A stretch of 61,753 nt of DNA. It comes from JAICIG01 sp035532215 (lineage in GTDB: Bacteria > Planctomycetota > Planctomycetia > Pirellulales > JAICIG01). Made by a program: the position numbers and the translations under genes. The notes under the pieces are model-generated. The model saw nothing but the letters and a program-made list of their open reading frames with translations, made no database searches and was not told the origin of the DNA. Position 1 is the first letter of the stretch. Each line of letters begins with the position of its first letter. Positions 38,150 to 46,829 of the stretch are shown here, piece by piece. The stretch spans positions 1 to 61,753 of the forward strand of contig DATKRK010000108.1 in NCBI GenBank assembly GCA_035532215.1, in the 5' to 3' direction.

Positions 38150-38222
38150 GGGTGGCTGGCGGCTGAGCCTAGGCGAAGCCCCAGTTCGCTGGGGCATCGC
38201 TTCGCTCTGCCGCCAGCCACCC
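38150..38222. repeat. Nested hairpin with TTCG tetraloop after the RNase gene
   Basis: GGGTGGCTGGCGGC (38150-38163) pairs with GCCGCCAGCCACCC (38209-38222). Inside are GCGAAG/CTTCGC arms and a core stem CCCCAG-TTCG-CTGGGG (38179-38194), which is the extra-stable cUUCGg-like loop. It sits 34 bp after the end of the RNase E/G gene. No T-run follows on the minus strand, so it is either a Rho-type barrier, an mRNA 3'-end stabiliser or a dispersed repeat. Confidence 0.7.
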
Positions 38223-38255
38223 TCCCTCACCTTTCAACTCAGACTTGAAGAGGCG

Positions 38256-39911
38256 CTACGGATACGGCGACCTCATCTCCCGGCCGTTGCCGTCGTAACA
38301 CTCCATGAGCAGGTGTTCTGGCGGAACGCCTTCGCGGCCGATGATTTGGACGACGATGCCGTGATCGTCCTCCAGCTTGGCCAGCTCGCGGCGTTTCTTG
38401 TTGTTCAGATAGGTCGCTACGTCGTCGGCCACGGTGGCGTTCACGCGGGCGATGCCCTCCTGCTGCGAGGCGAGTATCAACAGCCGCACGACCTCGATGG
38501 CCATGCTCTCGGCCGTCTTGACGACGCCCGTGCCGCCGCAGTCGGGGCAGTCCTTGAATACGCTGCGCTTGAGGCTCGGCCGAATCCGCTGCCGGGTCAT
38601 TTCGACCAGGCCGAAGGGGCTGGTCCGCAAGATTTTGGTGCGGGCCCGGTCGCGTTTGACCGCGTCGCGCAAGGCCCGTTCGACGTTGCGGCGATGCCGT
38701 TCTTTGCGCATGTCGATGAAGTCGTTGACGATCACGCCGCCCAGATCGCGCAGCCGCAACTGCCGGGCGATTTCCTTGGCGGCCAACAGGTTCATCTGGT
38801 AGGCGGTTTCTTCGGCATTGTCGTCGGCGCGGAAATTGCCGCTGTTCACGTCGATCGCCACCAGGGCCTCGGTCTGATCGATGACGATGCCGCCGCCCTG
38901 CTTCAACGGCACGCTGCGCTGCTGGATGCGGCTGATCTCTTCGTCCAGACGGTAGCGATGGAACAGCGGCTCTTTGCCCTCGTAAAGCTGCAAGCGGTTG
39001 ACGTAGCGCGGCATCACGATCTGCAAGAATTCCTTGGCCCGCTCGTAGGCCGTCGGCTCGTCGATGTAGATCGAATCGACGTCGCCGGTGAAGACGTCGC
39101 GGATCGTGCGGATGATCATGTCGCTTTCTTCGTAGATGTCGATCGGCGCGGGGAATTTTTTGATTCTCCGCACGATGACCTTCCACAGCCGCAGCAGATA
39201 GGCCAAGTCGCGGGAAAGCTCTTTCTTGGTGCGATCGACGCCGGCCGTGCGAACGATGAAGCCCAGCCCTTTGGGCGGGTTCAATTCGAGCATGATGTCG
39301 CGCAGCTTGCGGCGGGCGTCTTCGTCTTCGATTTTGCGAGAAACGCCCACGCGGCCCAAGGCGGGCATCAGCACCAGATAGCGGCCGGGAATGCTGATGT
39401 AGGTCGACAGCGTCGGTCCTTTGGTGCCGATGCCTTCCTTGATGACCTGCACCAAGACCTCGTCGCCGCGGCGCAGAATGTCTTGAATCGGCGGCTTGAC
39501 GCGCGGCCGGGCGCCGGGCCGGCGCTGTTGGCGCCCTTTGCCGTTGGCGGCCTCGGTCGCTTCGACGAGCTCCGCCGGTTCGTCGTCTCCGCCGTTCTCG
39601 CCGAAATCGTAATCTCGCGACGACCGCCCGCCGCCCGATTCGATGGGCTTGCCGGGATCGTAGCCGCCCTGGCGGAAGTATTGGGACTCGATGTCGCTGA
39701 TGTGCAAAAAGCCGTTGCGGCCGACGCCGAAGTCGACGAAGGCGGCCTGGATGCTCGGCTCGAGATTGACGACGCGTCCCTTGTAGATATTTCCGACGTA
39801 GTTGTCCTGGCTGCTGCGCTCAATATAGAGTTCTTCGAGAATCCCATCCTCGACGATCGCAATCCGGCACTCCTCCGGCTGCGATACGTTGATCAACATC
39901 TCTTGCTTCAT
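38256..39911 (-). CDS. Ribonuclease E/G family
   Basis: 551 residues. S1 RNA-binding domain at about 36-180, interrupted by a charged low-complexity insert (about 90-130: ESGGGRSSRDYDFGENGGDD and RQQRRPGARPR). Catalytic DNase I-like subdomain with the two Mg-binding Asp residues in VAIDVNSGNF and VNDFIDM. The zinc-link motif CPDCGGTG is longer than the E. coli CPxCxG form, which holds the dimer together. The C-terminus is short (551 residues), so there is no long degradosome scaffold; it is RNase G-like. Role: mRNA decay and rRNA 5' processing. Begins 87 bp after the DUF2344 gene, same strand. Confidence 0.93.
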   Translation of the reverse strand: MKQEMLINVSQPEECRIAIVEDGILEELYIERSSQDNYVGNIYKGRVVNLEPSIQAAFVDFGVGRNGFLHISDIESQYFRQGGYDPGKPIESGGGRSSRDYDFGENGGDDEPAELVEATEAANGKGRQQRRPGARPRVKPPIQDILRRGDEVLVQVIKEGIGTKGPTLSTYISIPGRYLVLMPALGRVGVSRKIEDEDARRKLRDIMLELNPPKGLGFIVRTAGVDRTKKELSRDLAYLLRLWKVIVRRIKKFPAPIDIYEESDMIIRTIRDVFTGDVDSIYIDEPTAYERAKEFLQIVMPRYVNRLQLYEGKEPLFHRYRLDEEISRIQQRSVPLKQGGGIVIDQTEALVAIDVNSGNFRADDNAEETAYQMNLLAAKEIARQLRLRDLGGVIVNDFIDMRKERHRRNVERALRDAVKRDRARTKILRTSPFGLVEMTRQRIRPSLKRSVFKDCPDCGGTGVVKTAESMAIEVVRLLILASQQEGIARVNATVADDVATYLNNKKRRELAKLEDDHGIVVQIIGREGVPPEHLLMECYDGNGREMRSPYP

Positions 39912-39998
39912 GATCTCGCTTTCTTGTTCGGCAAGGCGAATGAGTACGCCGCCACAAGGCGACTCGCCGTCTGCGAGCCGGAAGATCGATTTCGGGGG

Positions 39999-40628
39999 TC
40001 ATGTCTCCAACTCCACGGCGGTCCGTGTCAGATAAAACCCGCGTTGTTCCAGATCTTCCAGCCCCAGTAATTCGAGCAATTCTCGCGGCCGGGCCGTGCC
40101 CTGTCGGGTGACCCGGATCTGCATTCGCAGCAATCCGTCGGCCAATTCGATGCGCTCCACGAAGTTCCCCAGGTCGACTGGCTTGCGGCCCTCGCCGCGC
40201 TCGATCTCGTGCGAGCCTTGGGCTTGCCAGCGCTCGATGCGCGCGGCCAGACCGGCGGCGCGCTCGGGGGGAACCGGGAATTCGAAGGCCACGCGTCGAG
40301 CTTGGGCGGAAGGCTCTCCGGCGGGCCTCAATTCGGCCGCCGTAACCGCCAAACCCTGGGGAGCGTGCCGCTGGAGCCGGGCCGCTAACCCCTCAGCGTC
40401 CGCGTCGTCGACGAGTTCGACTTCCAGCACCTCGTCGGCGCCGGAAACTCCCATGGCCAAGGCCGAGGGAAAACTCATCCGCGGTTTGGGGTGAAAGCCT
40501 TCGCTCATGCGCACGCCGACGCCGGCGCGGCGAAACAGCCGCTCCCACGCGCGAACGAGATCGCGGTGGCCGATCAGCCGCAGGTCGCCTTGCTTGCGAA
40601 AACGAATGCGTACTCGTCGTCGAACCAT
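39999..40628 (-). CDS. DUF2344 (TIGR03936, radical SAM-associated) protein
   Basis: 209 residues. Matches the family start VRRRVRIRFRKQGDLRLIGHRD, the next motif WERLFRRAGVGVRMSEGFHP and KPRMSFPSALAMGVSG. The domain is normally fused or adjacent to a radical SAM protein, and a gene of this kind upstream of RNase E/G is a common bacterial arrangement. No radical SAM gene is adjacent here; the only one in the window is the KamA-like gene at 49494. Function unknown; an RNA-related role is suggested by the neighbour only. Confidence 0.88.
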   Translation of the reverse strand: MVRRRVRIRFRKQGDLRLIGHRDLVRAWERLFRRAGVGVRMSEGFHPKPRMSFPSALAMGVSGADEVLEVELVDDADAEGLAARLQRHAPQGLAVTAAELRPAGEPSAQARRVAFEFPVPPERAAGLAARIERWQAQGSHEIERGEGRKPVDLGNFVERIELADGLLRMQIRVTRQGTARPRELLELLGLEDLEQRGFYLTRTAVELET

Positions 40629-40837
40629 CGGTTCGCCTGGCCCGCACCGCTGCCGTCGCGATACGGGACGTCAAAAGTCGCCTACCGTTCAACGGACGGC
40701 GAACCCATTCGCCGGCCAGGCAGGCTTGAAGTCTTGTCGCTCTCTCGGTAGAGAACGCCCCCGGCGCCGCCGACCCGTTTCGCCAACCGGCTCGCCGCGG
40801 CGCCGAGGCCATCCTCTACGCTATCTTGTACTTCCGC

Positions 40838-42577
40838 TCACTCCGCCGTCTCGGGCAGAATCCTCTTCAACTCTTCTTTCAGGTAGCTCTTGATGTCGCG
40901 AGCATTCTCCAGCGTCAAGGCGCGCGATGCAACTGCTTCGCACTGGGGAATCGTCAAACGACGGCAAATCCGCTTGATTTCAGGGATTGCGCTGGGCGTA
41001 ACGCTGAGTTGCCGGAAGCCCAGCCCCAACAGCAGCATGGTGTACGTCGGATTGCCGCTCATCTGGCCGCAGAGATTGATCGGCTTGCCCGTCTGCTTGC
41101 CGGCTTTCATGGTCATGTCGATCAGCCGCAAAACGGCGGGATCGCTGGCTGCATAGAGGCCCGAGACGTCCTTATTGCTGCGATCGACCGCCAGGGTGTA
41201 CTGGATCAAGTCGTTGCTTCCAATGCTCAAAAAGTCGACTTCTGCGATGAAGCGATCGACCAGGACCACCGCCGACGGCACCTCGACCATCATACCGACC
41301 TTGATATCTCGCCGAAACGGCAGTCCGTGTTCCTCCAGGTCTTCGATCACGTCGGCGAGCACCATTTTGGCTTGGCGCAATTCAAGGATCGTCGAAATCA
41401 AGGGAAACATGATCTGCGCGTTGCCCAGCACGCTGGCGCGCACGATCGCTCGCAACTGGGTGCGGAACATCGGCAGATTTCGCAGCGAAAGGCGAATGCT
41501 GCGCAGCCCGAGAAAGGGATTGCGCTCGGCGTCGGCCTGGGCGGCCGTCAGTTTATCGGCGCCCAGGTCGAGCGTGCGGATGACGACCGGCCGGTCGCCC
41601 ATCGCGAGCAGCACGCCGGAATACGCTTGGTACTGCGCCTCTTCGTCCGGCTCGGTGGCGGCGCCCAGATACAGGAATTCCGTGCGATACAAACCAATGC
41701 CGTCGGCGCCGCGCTCCAGGCAGTGCTGTACGTCGTGGGGGAATTCGATGTTGCCGTGCAACTGAATGCGCACGCCGTCGACCGTTTCGGCGGGAAACTG
41801 TCTGAGCGATTCCAACTGCAGTGCGTTCGAGCGGTGCCGCTCGACCATTCGGCAATAGAAATCGAGCGTTTCGTCGTCGGGCTGCAGGATCACCAGCCCT
41901 TGGTCGCCGTCGATGATCACGCGCTCGCCGCCGGAAACCTCGCTCAAAAAGGGCCCGGTGCCGACGACGGCGGGAATCTCCAGCGCTTCGGCCACGATCG
42001 CCGTGTGACTGCCGGCGCCGCCCATTTCGGTGACGAACCCGCGCACGAATTTGCGGTCGAGATTGACCGTTTCGCTGGGCGTGAGATTGTGCGCCAGGAT
42101 CACCACCGGCGAAGTCAGATGGGCGATGCCCTCGCGGCGCCGGCCCACCAGGCGCCGCAACAGCCGCTTCTCGATATCGAAAATATCGGCCACGCGCTCG
42201 GCCATCGGTCCCGATTCCAATGCCTGAAACACCTTGGCGTAACGGCGCAGCGTGCGCGAAACGGCGTATTCAGGCGAGTAACAGCGATCGCGAATCGCCT
42301 GTTCGATTTCGCTGCGGAGCTTCGGGTCGCGCAGCATTTGCAGGTGGGCTTCGAAGATGGCCCCGTACTGTTGGCCTAGTTCGCGCGCTACCGCGTCGCG
42401 ATGCCCGACGATCTCTTCCGCGGCGGCGACGAACGCCCGCTCTAGCCGCTCGAGCTCCTCGTCAACGGCCTCGCGGGCCACGAACCGGCGAGGGATGCGA
42501 AATCCCTCGGTGTCCATGACGAACGCTTCGCCGATGACCACACCGGGCGAAACGGCGATACCCTGCAATTTCTGCAT
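40838..42577 (-). CDS. ptsI: Phosphoenolpyruvate-protein phosphotransferase (enzyme I)
   Basis: 579 residues, full length. Phospho-acceptor His191 in GGAGSHTAIVAEALEIPAVVG, written here as two pieces: GGAGSHTAIV and AEALEIPAVVG. The PEP-binding barrel includes GIGLYRTEFLYLG, SIRLSLRNLPMF and the C-terminal NLCGQMSGNP. It moves phosphate from PEP to HPr. The ATG directly abuts the stop of the HPr gene (TAGATG), so the two are co-translated. The nearby EIIA, and no sugar permease in the window, point to a regulatory rather than uptake role. Confidence 0.96.
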   Translation of the reverse strand: MQKLQGIAVSPGVVIGEAFVMDTEGFRIPRRFVAREAVDEELERLERAFVAAAEEIVGHRDAVARELGQQYGAIFEAHLQMLRDPKLRSEIEQAIRDRCYSPEYAVSRTLRRYAKVFQALESGPMAERVADIFDIEKRLLRRLVGRRREGIAHLTSPVVILAHNLTPSETVNLDRKFVRGFVTEMGGAGSHTAIVAEALEIPAVVGTGPFLSEVSGGERVIIDGDQGLVILQPDDETLDFYCRMVERHRSNALQLESLRQFPAETVDGVRIQLHGNIEFPHDVQHCLERGADGIGLYRTEFLYLGAATEPDEEAQYQAYSGVLLAMGDRPVVIRTLDLGADKLTAAQADAERNPFLGLRSIRLSLRNLPMFRTQLRAIVRASVLGNAQIMFPLISTILELRQAKMVLADVIEDLEEHGLPFRRDIKVGMMVEVPSAVVLVDRFIAEVDFLSIGSNDLIQYTLAVDRSNKDVSGLYAASDPAVLRLIDMTMKAGKQTGKPINLCGQMSGNPTYTMLLLGLGFRQLSVTPSAIPEIKRICRRLTIPQCEAVASRALTLENARDIKSYLKEELKRILPETAE

Positions 42578-42871
42578 CTATAATTGGCTATTTTCGTTTT
42601 CGGCGAAGTCGTGTTCAACCAACGCGGCTAAGGCGTCGAGAGCCTCTGCGGCGTCGGGACCTTCGGCTTCGATGGACAGCTTGGTTCCTTCCGCGGCGGC
42701 GAGCGTCAGCAGCGCCAGAATGCTCTTGCCATCGACTCGCTCGCGGTCTTTGACGATCTCGACCCGCGATGCGAAACGCGTCGCCAACTTGACGAACAGA
42801 TCGGCGGGCCGCGCGTGCAATCCTTGCGGATTGGTTACGACGACGGTTCGGGTGGCCTTCGTTTCGCTCAT
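42578..42871 (-). CDS. ptsH: HPr phosphocarrier protein
   Basis: 97 residues. Phospho-His19 in PQGLHARPAD. The Ser50 position in DGKSILALLTL corresponds to the regulatory Ser46 of Firmicute HPr, but no HPr kinase is seen here. C-terminal extension short and acidic. Sits between EIIA (28-bp gap) and EI (no gap). Confidence 0.95.
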   Translation of the reverse strand: MSETKATRTVVVTNPQGLHARPADLFVKLATRFASRVEIVKDRERVDGKSILALLTLAAAEGTKLSIEAEGPDAAEALDALAALVEHDFAENENSQL

Positions 42872-42899
42872 CGTCTACCGTTGGATTCGCCGCCGTGGA

Positions 42900-43376
42900 T
42901 CAAGAAACAAATTGATTATTGTCGGCTTCGTCCAACAGCGTGACGATGTCTTCGGAACTCTTGGCCTGCTTCAGGAAGCGGCAAAAGGTCTCGTCTCGCA
43001 GTTGGCGAGAGACGTTTTCCAAAGCGCGCAAGTGATCGCCGGGACGGTCGGGCGGCGAAATCAACAGGAAAAACAGATGCACCTTTTCGCCGTCCAGGCT
43101 GTTGAAGTCGATGCCTTCGGCGCTGACCGCCACCGTGCCTACCAGACGCTCGACGCTGGGATGCTTGGTGTGCGGTACGGCCACTCCGCGGCCGATTCCG
43201 GTGCTGCCCAATTCTTCTCGCTTCAAGATCGCCTTGACGATGCTCTCGAACTCCTCGGCGGGGACTTTGTGAGCCGCGAGCAACGCTTGCACCATCTCCC
43301 GAATCACGCCCTCTTTGTCATCAGCGGTTAAATCCGCTTTGATCGCATCACGGCTCACGAAGTCGGCGAACTTCAT
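42900..43376 (-). CDS. PTS EIIA (fructose/nitrogen type)
   Basis: 158 residues from the ATG at 43376, chosen for the AGGAG 8 nt upstream; the frame stays open to 43409. Phospho-His69 in GVAVPHTKHP within the standard fold (LGSTGIGRGVAVPH; LFFLLISPPDRPGDHL). The sequence looks like the EIIA-Fru/Ntr family. Next to hpf and without EIIB/EIIC it is best read as an EIIA-Ntr-like signalling protein. Confidence 0.92.
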   Translation of the reverse strand: MKFADFVSRDAIKADLTADDKEGVIREMVQALLAAHKVPAEEFESIVKAILKREELGSTGIGRGVAVPHTKHPSVERLVGTVAVSAEGIDFNSLDGEKVHLFFLLISPPDRPGDHLRALENVSRQLRDETFCRFLKQAKSSEDIVTLLDEADNNQFVS

Positions 43377-43548
43377 GCACCAAACTCCTTTCTCGGTCGA
43401 TACGAGCACGAGCGACGAAAAATGCCCGCCGTGCGTTCGAATCGGCTCAATTCTCTGTCAAAAATGCGCATCTGCCCGATTTTACCAGCTTTCTCCAGGA
43501 CGCCCGCTTTCTCCAGGACGATTGCGACCGGTCGGTCCGTCCGCACGT

Positions 43549-43905
43549 CTAATCGCCCGCGGGTTCGTGCTGCTGCCCGGTCAGACCTTGCTGTCGCAAA
43601 CCGGGACTTTTATGGTGGTCTTGAACCTTCTGCTTGTATTTTCGCAACTGCTGTTCGGCTTTGTGAACGCAGCCATCGATCGAAGCCATCAATTCACCGG
43701 CCTGCTCGGTCGCGACGAAATCGTGCTTGTGCTCGGCGGAAATACGCAAATCGACGGTCGGCGAATCTTGATGTTCCAAATCGACCGTGAGTTCGATCGC
43801 GGTTAGGCGTTCGAACAGCCGGGGCAGCCGCTCCAGTTTGGCCGCAATCTTGGCTTGGGTGGCCTCGCTGAGATGCCCGTGTCGCGTCGAAATGTTGATC
43901 TGCAC
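43549..43905 (-). CDS. hpf: Ribosome hibernation promoting factor (short HPF/RaiA)
   Basis: 118 residues. Short-type HPF: VQINISTRHGHLSEATQAKI, TVDLRISAEHKHDFVAT, then DLMASI-like MASIDGCVHKAEQQLRKYKQ. It binds the decoding region of 30S or dimerises ribosomes in stationary phase. Start: GTG at 43905 has AGGAG with 9-nt spacing; TTG at 43911 would be only 3 nt from it. The tail (residues 95-118, Gln/Gly rich) is not the long-HPF dimerisation domain. First gene of the hpf-EIIA-HPr-EI run; hpf next to ptsN is a common order. Confidence 0.93.
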   Translation of the reverse strand: MQINISTRHGHLSEATQAKIAAKLERLPRLFERLTAIELTVDLEHQDSPTVDLRISAEHKHDFVATEQAGELMASIDGCVHKAEQQLRKYKQKVQDHHKSPGLRQQGLTGQQHEPAGD

Positions 43906-44300
43906 TGACAATTACTCCTTCGGCCCCGCCGCGCCCTATATCCAATTGTCACAACGCGGCTTGGGCAACGAAACCACAGATTCTAACGAGCCGCGGCTCC
44001 GCCGACAAACGGAAAACGACTTCGAGAATCGGCTTCTGCCTTCTATCACAGTGTACTCTGCTAACCGATCAACGGGGAAGTGGGGCCGGAGAGCACGCCA
44101 TAAGTTTAAATCATTAAATGGGTTGTATTCGCGATGCTGGAGCGGAATTCGGACCGCGTGCTTTCGCGACAGAGCTGCAAACCTGCTCGATAGAAAGAAA
44201 GTGTCCCACTATTCCCAAATTACCCACCCAATCCATGCGACCCGATTTTCCTTGACCAATACTGAACTTCGTGCATACACTTTGCTGGGGAGATGCCTAG
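43906..44300. other. Gene-free stretch upstream of hpf
   Basis: About 390 bp. It should contain the hpf promoter near 43906-44000. No ORF or RNA was recognised; the right end abuts MITE-like element A. Confidence 0.4.
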
Positions 44301-44430
44301 CCCGGATTATTCATCAGCCCATACCAACCCGAAGCGCAAGCGAGGTGGAGCAATCGCCTTACCTCGCTAGCGCTTCGGGTTAGTGTGAAGCGCTTTGTCG
44401 AGCATTCTCGGGGCTCATGAATAATCCGGG
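44301..44430. repeat. MITE-like family A, copy 1
   Basis: 130 bp. Terminal inverted repeats CCCGGATTATTCATCAGCCC and GGGCTCATGAATAATCCGGG (19 of 20 paired). An inner inverted pair AACCCGAAGCGC / GCGCTTCGGGTT and GCGAGGT / ACCTCGC follows. Copy 2 at 52583-52712 is the same length and differs at two bases. No ORF inside, so it would be a non-autonomous element. No clear target-site duplication. Confidence 0.9.
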
Positions 44431-44522
44431 CTTGCCAAGGCGCGGCATCCTCTTGATCCGATGGAGACGGCTCGCCCGACGAGCAAGGAAATGCAGTCGC
44501 GGGTTCCAGGAGGTCAATGAAT

Positions 44523-45065
44523 ATGGATCCAAAGCGTTCTCAGGTCTCGCTTTACCGCTTTTTCTCAGGCCTGGCGGAATTCACGTTCCAAACCCGCCTA
44601 GGCATTGCCGACCCGCCTTTGGTTGATTATATCGCGGCGCTGTTGGCACGATTTATCCACTGCGACGCGATTTATCAGGTTCGCAATCCGGCTGGCCGCC
44701 GCTTGGAAGAAGTGGCCGAGATGCTGGTCGAGGCAGAGGCTCGGATCGGGGACGCGCGGCGTAAAGTACATCGCCATATTGGCGATTTCGCCTTGTTTTG
44801 GACGGGCCTCTATCCTGAAGCGCTGCGGCGGCTGCAAAAGCAGCCCCGGCTCGATTATTTCGTCGAATATTGCGAGCAAGGCAAGCGCGCCTATCGGATT
44901 GCCAGCTCCATTCCGACGGAGCATGACGCCGACGAAAACGAGGTTCTCGAGCGGCTGAGCCATGATTTCGAGCTCTGCGCCTATGGCCTGGGCGAACTTC
45001 GCCGCGAATGGCAGCGCCGCGATACGGAATCGGGCGACGGACCCATGCCGCTCATTATCAATTGA
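44523..45065 (+). CDS. Conserved-looking hypothetical protein
   Basis: 180 residues from the ATG at 44523 (GGAGG 9 nt upstream; the in-frame ATG at 44517 is too close to it). Starts MDPKRSQVSLYRFFSGLAEF. Soluble and mostly helical, with several Arg/Glu-rich helices (RRLEEVAEMLVEAEARIGDA; FELCAYGLGELRREWQRRD) and aromatic patches (FALFWTGLYPEALRR; DYFVEYCEQGKRAYRIAS). Not recognised. Stands alone between MITE-like copy 1 and MurA, convergent with MurA. Confidence 0.75.
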   Translation: MDPKRSQVSLYRFFSGLAEFTFQTRLGIADPPLVDYIAALLARFIHCDAIYQVRNPAGRRLEEVAEMLVEAEARIGDARRKVHRHIGDFALFWTGLYPEALRRLQKQPRLDYFVEYCEQGKRAYRIASSIPTEHDADENEVLERLSHDFELCAYGLGELRREWQRRDTESGDGPMPLIIN

Positions 45066-45092
45066 GCCGGAAACTAGGCAATTCGGCGCATG

Positions 45093-45128
45093 AAAAAGGC
45101 CGCCAGGCGGGGCAGGTACCTGGCGGCC
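45093..45128 (-). terminator. Intrinsic terminator of murA
   Basis: On the minus strand, GGCCGCCAGG (45119-45128 complement) pairs with CCTGGCGGCC (45098-45107 complement) over an 11-nt loop, followed directly by TTTTT (45093-45097). About 130 bp after the murA stop. It may also serve the convergent gene poorly, since there is no T-run on the plus strand. Confidence 0.8.
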
Positions 45129-45258
45129 AAGATTGTATCGCCCGAAGGCGACGTGGTCATTATAGCCGGCCTGCGGAAGTCGGCAAGCTTTTTTTGGAAA
45201 TTTCTTGACGTCTGTGCGACCTATTCGTAACTTACTGCCAGCATACGAGTTACCATCT

Positions 45259-46572
45259 TCACCGGCCCGTAATTATGGACGGGGGCTGGGCCAGGTCTTC
45301 CAATGCAGACTCGGGCGCACGTGCGATCTGCGCTTGGAGCCGCCGCAGCTTTCCTTCCAACCGCTCGTAGCCGCGATCGAGATGATAGATCCTTCGCACG
45401 ACAGTCTCGCCTTCAGCCGCCAGGCCGGCCAGCACCAAAGCGGCGCTGGCTCTGAGATCGGAGGCCATCACGCAGGCCCCGGTCAAGCGCTCGACGCCTG
45501 AAACGACGGCGAGATCGCCTGCGCGTTCAATCTTGGCGCCCAACCGCTTCAACTCGGCCACGTGCGAGAACCGATCGCCAAAGACCTGGTCTCGAATGAC
45601 GCTGCGGCCGCGCGCGAGCGCCATCCAGGCCATCCATTGCGATTGCAGGTCGGTCGGAACGCCCGGATACGGTTGCGCCACAATGTCGGTCGGCGCCGGT
45701 CTGCCGCGGGCAGAAAGCGAAATGCGGTCGCCATCGACCTGCACGTCGGCGCCAGCCCGGCGGAGATGTTCGAGGACCTGCCCGAGATGCTCAGGCGCCG
45801 CGCCTCCGATCGTCGCCGATCCTCCGGTGATGGCCGTGGCCAAGAGCAGCGTCGCGGCTTCGATCCGATCGGGGATGATGCGATAGCCGCCGCCGCCGAG
45901 TTCGCAGCGGCCTTCGATTTCGAGCGTTGACGTGCCGAGCCCATCGATCTTGGCGCCCAGCGATTTCAAGAACCGGCCGAGGTCGACGATTTCCGGCTCC
46001 AATGCGGCGCCGGTGATCGTCGTGCGGCCGCGGGCCAGCACTGCAGCGCTGAGCACGTTCGCCGTGCCCGTGACGGTCGGCCCGCGCGAACCGCTAAGAT
46101 GCACGTGCGCTCCGACGAGTCGCTGCGCTTCGGCGACCACATAACCGTGTTCGACCTTGATGTTGGCGCCCAGCGCGGCGAGCCCCTTGAGGTGCAAATC
46201 GACCGGCCGGTCGCCGATCTGGCAACCGCCCGGCAGCGACACGACGGCGCGGCCGCGTCGCGCCAACAGCGGCCCGAGCACGCAGAAACTCGCCCGCATT
46301 CGGCTCACGTGTTCGTAGTCGGTGCGGGTCGGCCGCGAGTCGACGGTTTCGAGCTTCAACCGACCATCGCGCTGGCGTTTGACCTCGACGCCCAAATGCC
46401 CCAGCACGAGCGAGAGCGTATCGACGTCGTTCAGTTGCGGAACTCCTTCCAGCCAGACCGGCTCGCTGGCCAGAATCGAGGCGGCCATGATCGGCAGTGC
46501 GGCGTTTTTCGAGCCGCCGACCGCCACTTCGCCGTGCAGCGGAATCCCGCCGCGGATTCGTAAAGCGTCCAT
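45259..46572 (-). CDS. murA: UDP-N-acetylglucosamine 1-carboxyvinyltransferase
   Basis: 437 residues, full length. Substrate-binding Lys22-Asn23 in GGSKNAALP; catalytic Cys117 in SLPGGCQIGDRP (fosfomycin target, so sensitive-type rather than Asp variant). Late motifs YPGVPTDLQSQWMAWMAL and DLRASAALVLAGLAA fit. It makes the first committed peptidoglycan precursor. Presence of MurA, with a Ddl-like ligase just upstream on the same strand, supports a peptidoglycan wall in this planctomycete. Confidence 0.96.
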   Translation of the reverse strand: MDALRIRGGIPLHGEVAVGGSKNAALPIMAASILASEPVWLEGVPQLNDVDTLSLVLGHLGVEVKRQRDGRLKLETVDSRPTRTDYEHVSRMRASFCVLGPLLARRGRAVVSLPGGCQIGDRPVDLHLKGLAALGANIKVEHGYVVAEAQRLVGAHVHLSGSRGPTVTGTANVLSAAVLARGRTTITGAALEPEIVDLGRFLKSLGAKIDGLGTSTLEIEGRCELGGGGYRIIPDRIEAATLLLATAITGGSATIGGAAPEHLGQVLEHLRRAGADVQVDGDRISLSARGRPAPTDIVAQPYPGVPTDLQSQWMAWMALARGRSVIRDQVFGDRFSHVAELKRLGAKIERAGDLAVVSGVERLTGACVMASDLRASAALVLAGLAAEGETVVRRIYHLDRGYERLEGKLRRLQAQIARAPESALEDLAQPPSIITGR

Positions 46573-46656
46573 GCTGGAAGGAAGGAGTCGGGAGTCAGGC
46601 GTCGGAACACAGGAATAATATAACGCGCGCGGCGATTTGCGGGCAGGCGCCCGCCC

Positions 46657-46825
46657 GGGAGGGCCGGGCGCCCTCGCCCGGCTGGCGCGTACGTTGGGCC
46701 CATTCGCGGAAATCGCACGCGCGGCGGTGCAACGGACTCACGCTCGGGAGCGGCGAGATTTGTAGGTCGGGCGAGGGCGCCCGACCCTCCGTGATGCGAT
46801 GTCGGGCGGGGGCGCCCGACCCTCC
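46657..46825. repeat. Cluster of GGAGGGCCGGGCGCCC repeats
   Basis: One copy at 46657-46680 and two inverted copies at 46766-46790 and 46801-46825, the same family as the pair at 7404-7470. They fill the gap between the murA start and the Ddl-like gene. The two orientations could pair in RNA over about 90-140 nt. Confidence 0.85.
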
Positions 46826-46829
46826 CGAG

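Noticed and set aside
38313..40070. 585-residue plus-strand ORF
   Set aside because: Shadow of the RNase E/G gene, which carries clear motifs.
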